Below, one piece after another: positions 61,260-64,000 of a DNA stretch of 64,000 nucleotides (its first letter is position 1; each line of letters opens with the position of its first letter). Source of the DNA: Hymenobacter crusticola (GTDB lineage Bacteria; Bacteroidota; Bacteroidia; Cytophagales; Hymenobacteraceae); contig NZ_MTSE01000002.1 in assembly GCF_002154225.1 (NCBI RefSeq), positions 434,001 through 498,000 of the forward strand. Reading direction: 5' to 3'. The notes beneath the pieces were generated by a model. That model was not told the DNA's origin. It did not search any database and was given only the letters and a program-made list of their open reading frames with translations. Made by a program: the position numbers and the translations under genes.

Positions 61260-62978
61260 TTAGTTCTGGCTCAAAAAAGCGCCCGGCGAGGGAGAGGTAG
61301 CGTCCTTCTTGCGGCCCGATTTCTTGGTCAAAGACCTTGACCCTGAGGGCTGCACCTGCTTCAGCGGCACCACGCTGTTCAGGTAGTTCTCGATGTTGGT
61401 GTAGCCGTCTTTGCCTTTCACTTGGCTAGCATCACCTGAGTTTTTGGGGTCGAGTCCGTGCTTTTTCTCGTAAGAATCAGGCATGCCATCCTTATCAGAA
61501 TCTTCATAGGGCGTGCCAGCGTAGGTTGGGTAGCCACCTACCTGGATGGGGTCGGTGATGATGCCGTTCTTGTAGGAATCGATGGGCAGGCGGCGGTGCT
61601 TGAACTGCGTAGTGGGCAGTGGCACGCCTTCTTTGTAGGCAATCTTGCCCGTGCGCACTTGCTCAATCACACGCGTATCCACGGGGTCACGCTTGGGCAG
61701 GGTCGCGCCAGCGTTTTCAAGCACGTAGTTGTAGGCCTTTTCGGTGGGGATGATGGTGATGTCGGGCATAGGCAGCGGCTGGTTCGTCTTGATGTCGGCG
61801 GTGTACTTGCCCGCATTTGGCATCTCTTCCACCTGCACGCCTCCGTTCCAATTGTCTTTGGTCACGGCATCGTGGCCTTCCATGATGTTGCCAGCTACGT
61901 AGGCCCGGCCAAACGTCAGGTACCCTAGCTTGCTGCGGCCCGACTCCGGCTTGAGAATGCGGTAGCCGATGGGCGAATCCTTGGGCGTCTGGGGGCCAGG
62001 CTTGTAGTAGTTGTTGATAATATTGTACATCGCCCGGTAGTCGCCGCCGTCGGTGGAGCGGTGCACCCAGTTGAACATGACGTTGTTCGCGAAGTTGAAA
62101 ACGCCGTTCCAGCCAATCGACGGGTTGCGGCCCGCATTGTCGGCCCACAGGTTGCGCATGAACGTGCAGTTCTCGCCGCCTAGGGTGCTGCCAAAGGCGT
62201 GGTTCCAAGTGTCGAGGGCCTCCGAGAAAATGGAGTTTTGAATCGTGATGTTCACCGTACCTAGCTTCTGCTCAGCAATGCCGGTGCTGTCGTTGTACAT
62301 GTGGCGGTACATCGACATGTTCTCGTCTAGGCCCCAACTCGCCGACACGTGGTCGATGATGATGTTGCCCACTGGGTTGCCACCAATCGAGTCGTCGCGG
62401 CGGCCCACGTTGGTTTCGCCCCGCCGGAAGCGCATATAGCGAATCACCACGTCGTGGGTATTGATCCACACCGACTCACCGGCCACGCAAATTCCGTCGC
62501 CGGGGGCCGTTTGACCGGCAATAGTGATATAAGGCGCCCGGATAATCAGCGGGCTTTTCAGGCGGATAATACCAGCTACATTAAACACAATGGTGCGGGC
62601 GCCGCCCTGTTCGCAGGCTTCGCGCAGCGTGCCAGGGCCTCGGTCTTCCAGGCTCGTCACCACGTACACCTTGCCACCCCGACCACCGAAGGAATGCGCA
62701 CCGCCACCTTCCGCACCCGGAAAAGCAAGCAGCGGCGACTGGGGCAAATCGATCGGGCGGGCTGCCCACGGAATGTACGGCTTGCCTTCGCGGGCCTCCT
62801 TTTTAATGATTGGATACGCCTTTTGCCAGGCAATATTAGACTGGCGAAGCTCCTCTTCCATCATCTCATTGGACGCCTTCTGAACATCCGGCGGAATCTG
62901 AGGGTACTGCGCTAGCGCTACGGATGGCGCGGCCAAGGAAGCTGCTGAAATGAAAAGAGAGGCGGCGTATTTTTTCAT
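61260..62978 (-). CDS. Secreted pectate lyase (PL1-like)
   Basis: 572 residues from MKKYAASLFISAASLAAPSVALAQ at 62978, a signal peptide; a longer frame adds 21 residues. The right-handed beta-helix lyase domain (about 80-470) has FPGAEGGGAHSFGGRGGKVYVVTSLEDRGPGTLREA (in pieces), IVFNVAGIIRL, GQTAPGDGI, VIRYMRFRRGE, DDSIGG, NIIIDHVSASWGLDEN and NVMFNW. These match the PL1 family, which cleaves pectate by beta-elimination with calcium. A C-terminal tail has a calcium loop DSDKDGMPDSYEKKHGLDP and a Lys/Ser-rich end. It should act outside the cytoplasm to give oligomers for SusC/SusD. The upstream 200 bases probably hold the locus promoter. Confidence 0.93.
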   Translation of the reverse strand: MKKYAASLFISAASLAAPSVALAQYPQIPPDVQKASNEMMEEELRQSNIAWQKAYPIIKKEAREGKPYIPWAARPIDLPQSPLLAFPGAEGGGAHSFGGRGGKVYVVTSLEDRGPGTLREACEQGGARTIVFNVAGIIRLKSPLIIRAPYITIAGQTAPGDGICVAGESVWINTHDVVIRYMRFRRGETNVGRRDDSIGGNPVGNIIIDHVSASWGLDENMSMYRHMYNDSTGIAEQKLGTVNITIQNSIFSEALDTWNHAFGSTLGGENCTFMRNLWADNAGRNPSIGWNGVFNFANNVMFNWVHRSTDGGDYRAMYNIINNYYKPGPQTPKDSPIGYRILKPESGRSKLGYLTFGRAYVAGNIMEGHDAVTKDNWNGGVQVEEMPNAGKYTADIKTNQPLPMPDITIIPTEKAYNYVLENAGATLPKRDPVDTRVIEQVRTGKIAYKEGVPLPTTQFKHRRLPIDSYKNGIITDPIQVGGYPTYAGTPYEDSDKDGMPDSYEKKHGLDPKNSGDASQVKGKDGYTNIENYLNSVVPLKQVQPSGSRSLTKKSGRKKDATSPSPGAFLSQN

Positions 62979-63162
62979 GAACAGGATGGGTTTTTTACTG
63001 CGGCTAAGTAACGCCACAATACCGCCCAATACCTCTATCATTTTTTCGACCCTGTGTAGGATATTATCATTCCTGCTTATTCAGCACGGCAAGTTGTGCT
63101 AAATGCCTGCCTAAAGCTGTTTTAGCTTGTGTAAGAACCTAGGTCCGAATACCGACGGGCCT

Positions 63163-64000
63163 CTAGAGGTGTTGCCACACGAGCATTGTGATAAAAGCTG
63201 CGCTCAGACACAAGGACGAAACCTGGTTCATACGCATGGTGTGCTCGAAGTCGGCTGCGGCGGGGTTGCGCCATACTTGCCAGGCCCAGCTGTTGAACAA
63301 GGCCACTACAGGCACAGTAGCTAGCAGGAAGATGATAAGATTGCGTAATTCTTGGCGCTGCCAGTACGTGAAAGCCAACACCAAGGCGCCGAGCAGCAAG
63401 CCAATGGCGGCAAATACAAACGTGCCCCGAATACCTAGCAGTAGGCTCAGCGTCTGGTCACCGCGCTGCCGGTCTTCGGTGTGTTGGTACACTTGCGTGA
63501 GCGGGTAAGAACCGCACAAAAACAGCGTGCTCACCAAAGCTAGTAGCAAATTGGTCGGCTCCGTGAGTTGCGCAGCGGCAGCGCCCACCCCAACCTGCGT
63601 CATCAGAAACGTGAAAGCGCCCTGGAAGACCACCACTACCAGCGTGCTGATCAGGGGGTATTTCTTGAGCCGGATGCCTTCGTAGCTGTACGCTTTGGAA
63701 ATAGCTAGGTACACGGCTACCATAGCAGCGAACGGCAAGCCTAACAGTATGGAACCTAGCACGGCCAAAGCGTCGAACAACCATACTAAGTGAATCAGCT
63801 CCTCCGAAACCTTCGGCGGCTGCTTTAAGCCACCAATGCTGCCTTCGTCGCGGTCGTAGTAGGAGTTGTAGCCGTTAGAGGCCGGGTACGCCAGTACGTG
63901 CAGCACAACGAACACGCCCAGGGTTCGCATACCGTCGAATGGCCCACGCAAAGCACTAAGCCCGAACCAAAAAACGGGCATCAGGTAAACCGAGAACGGA
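63163..64000 (-). CDS. UbiA-family prenyltransferase (start outside window)
   Basis: At least 278 residues. The frame is open to the window edge (PFSVYLMPVFWFGLSAL), so the true start lies beyond 64000; the ATG at 63981 is internal since UbiA proteins usually have such a PFSVFLMPVF opening. It is an eight- or nine-helix membrane enzyme with two Asp-rich motifs: NSYYDRDEG near the start (NxxxD type) and EDRQRGDQTL in the second half. Members attach prenyl chains to aromatic acceptors in quinone, heme or lipid synthesis. The target cannot be fixed here. It is transcribed toward the pectin locus but with a separate 184-base gap. Confidence 0.9.
   Translation of the reverse strand, partial: PFSVYLMPVFWFGLSALRGPFDGMRTLGVFVVLHVLAYPASNGYNSYYDRDEGSIGGLKQPPKVSEELIHLVWLFDALAVLGSILLGLPFAAMVAVYLAISKAYSYEGIRLKKYPLISTLVVVVFQGAFTFLMTQVGVGAAAAQLTEPTNLLLALVSTLFLCGSYPLTQVYQHTEDRQRGDQTLSLLLGIRGTFVFAAIGLLLGALVLAFTYWQRQELRNLIIFLLATVPVVALFNSWAWQVWRNPAAADFEHTMRMNQVSSLCLSAAFITMLVWQHL

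Noticed and set aside
1..64000. CRISPR array, prophage or insertion sequence
   Set aside because: No regularly spaced direct repeats, integrase, transposase or phage structural genes were seen.

Overview
The window looks like a chromosomal segment of a Bacteroidota bacterium of the order Cytophagales, most likely Hymenobacter or a close relative. Supporting signs are a SusC/SusD pair, a type IX secretion C-terminal tail, periplasmic TonB/MORN and DUF4252 proteins, a Rho factor with a very long disordered insert, near absence of Shine-Dalgarno sites, promoter words of the TAnnTTTG type, and striking abundance of CTAG-centred words such as CCTAGG. The genus is inferred, not proven. I see no phage, integrase, IS element or CRISPR array.

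Layout. 1-4.8 kb: the 3' part of a DsbD-type thiol:disulfide protein, an intergenic region with an odd tRNA-like gene on the minus strand, an Lrp/AsnC regulator, a Thr-rich secreted protein, a TonB-like energy transducer and a decayed small gene. 4.8-9.3 kb (minus): thioredoxin, a GbsR/MarR regulator with an epimerase and a membrane protein flanked by two matching operator-like inverted repeats, a lipoprotein and a ClC channel. 9.3-16.6 kb (minus): dnaE, an FG-GAP/T9SS protein bracketed by two copies (one decayed) of the dnaE 5' region, and an MFS transporter. 16.6-31.6 kb: desaturase, LysM/transglycosylase protein, outer-membrane beta-barrel receptor, O-methyltransferase, DUF4184, a stand-alone SRA-YDG protein, M16 peptidase, GT9 glycosyltransferase, aminopeptidase P. 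32-47.8 kb: OmpA/TSP3 protein, DUF4252 lipoprotein, EVE protein, paired small lipoproteins, a PolX-like protein whose polymerase active site is lost, a second GT9, OsmC, UBP zinc finger, serS, rho, a DsbA-family protein and a lipoprotein.

48-63 kb (all minus strand) is the most interesting block: a pectin-type polysaccharide utilization locus. In transcription order it encodes a secreted PL1-like pectate lyase, a sialate-O-acetylesterase-like esterase, a Tat-signal TIM-barrel isomerase-like protein, a RuBisCO-like protein, a four-carbon acid sugar kinase (DUF1537), an Asp/Glu-racemase-family protein, a BASS transporter, DUF3826, SusC and SusD, ending in a terminator. The RuBisCO-like protein plus DUF1537 kinase pair resembles the oxidative D-apiose/3-oxo-isoapionate route. 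That suggests a pectin locus that also catabolizes a branched or acid sugar through a RuBisCO-fold enzyme. The known upstream dehydrogenase, lactonase and oxidoisomerase are not in the window, so the substrate is inferred. The window closes with a UbiA-family prenyltransferase running off the right edge.
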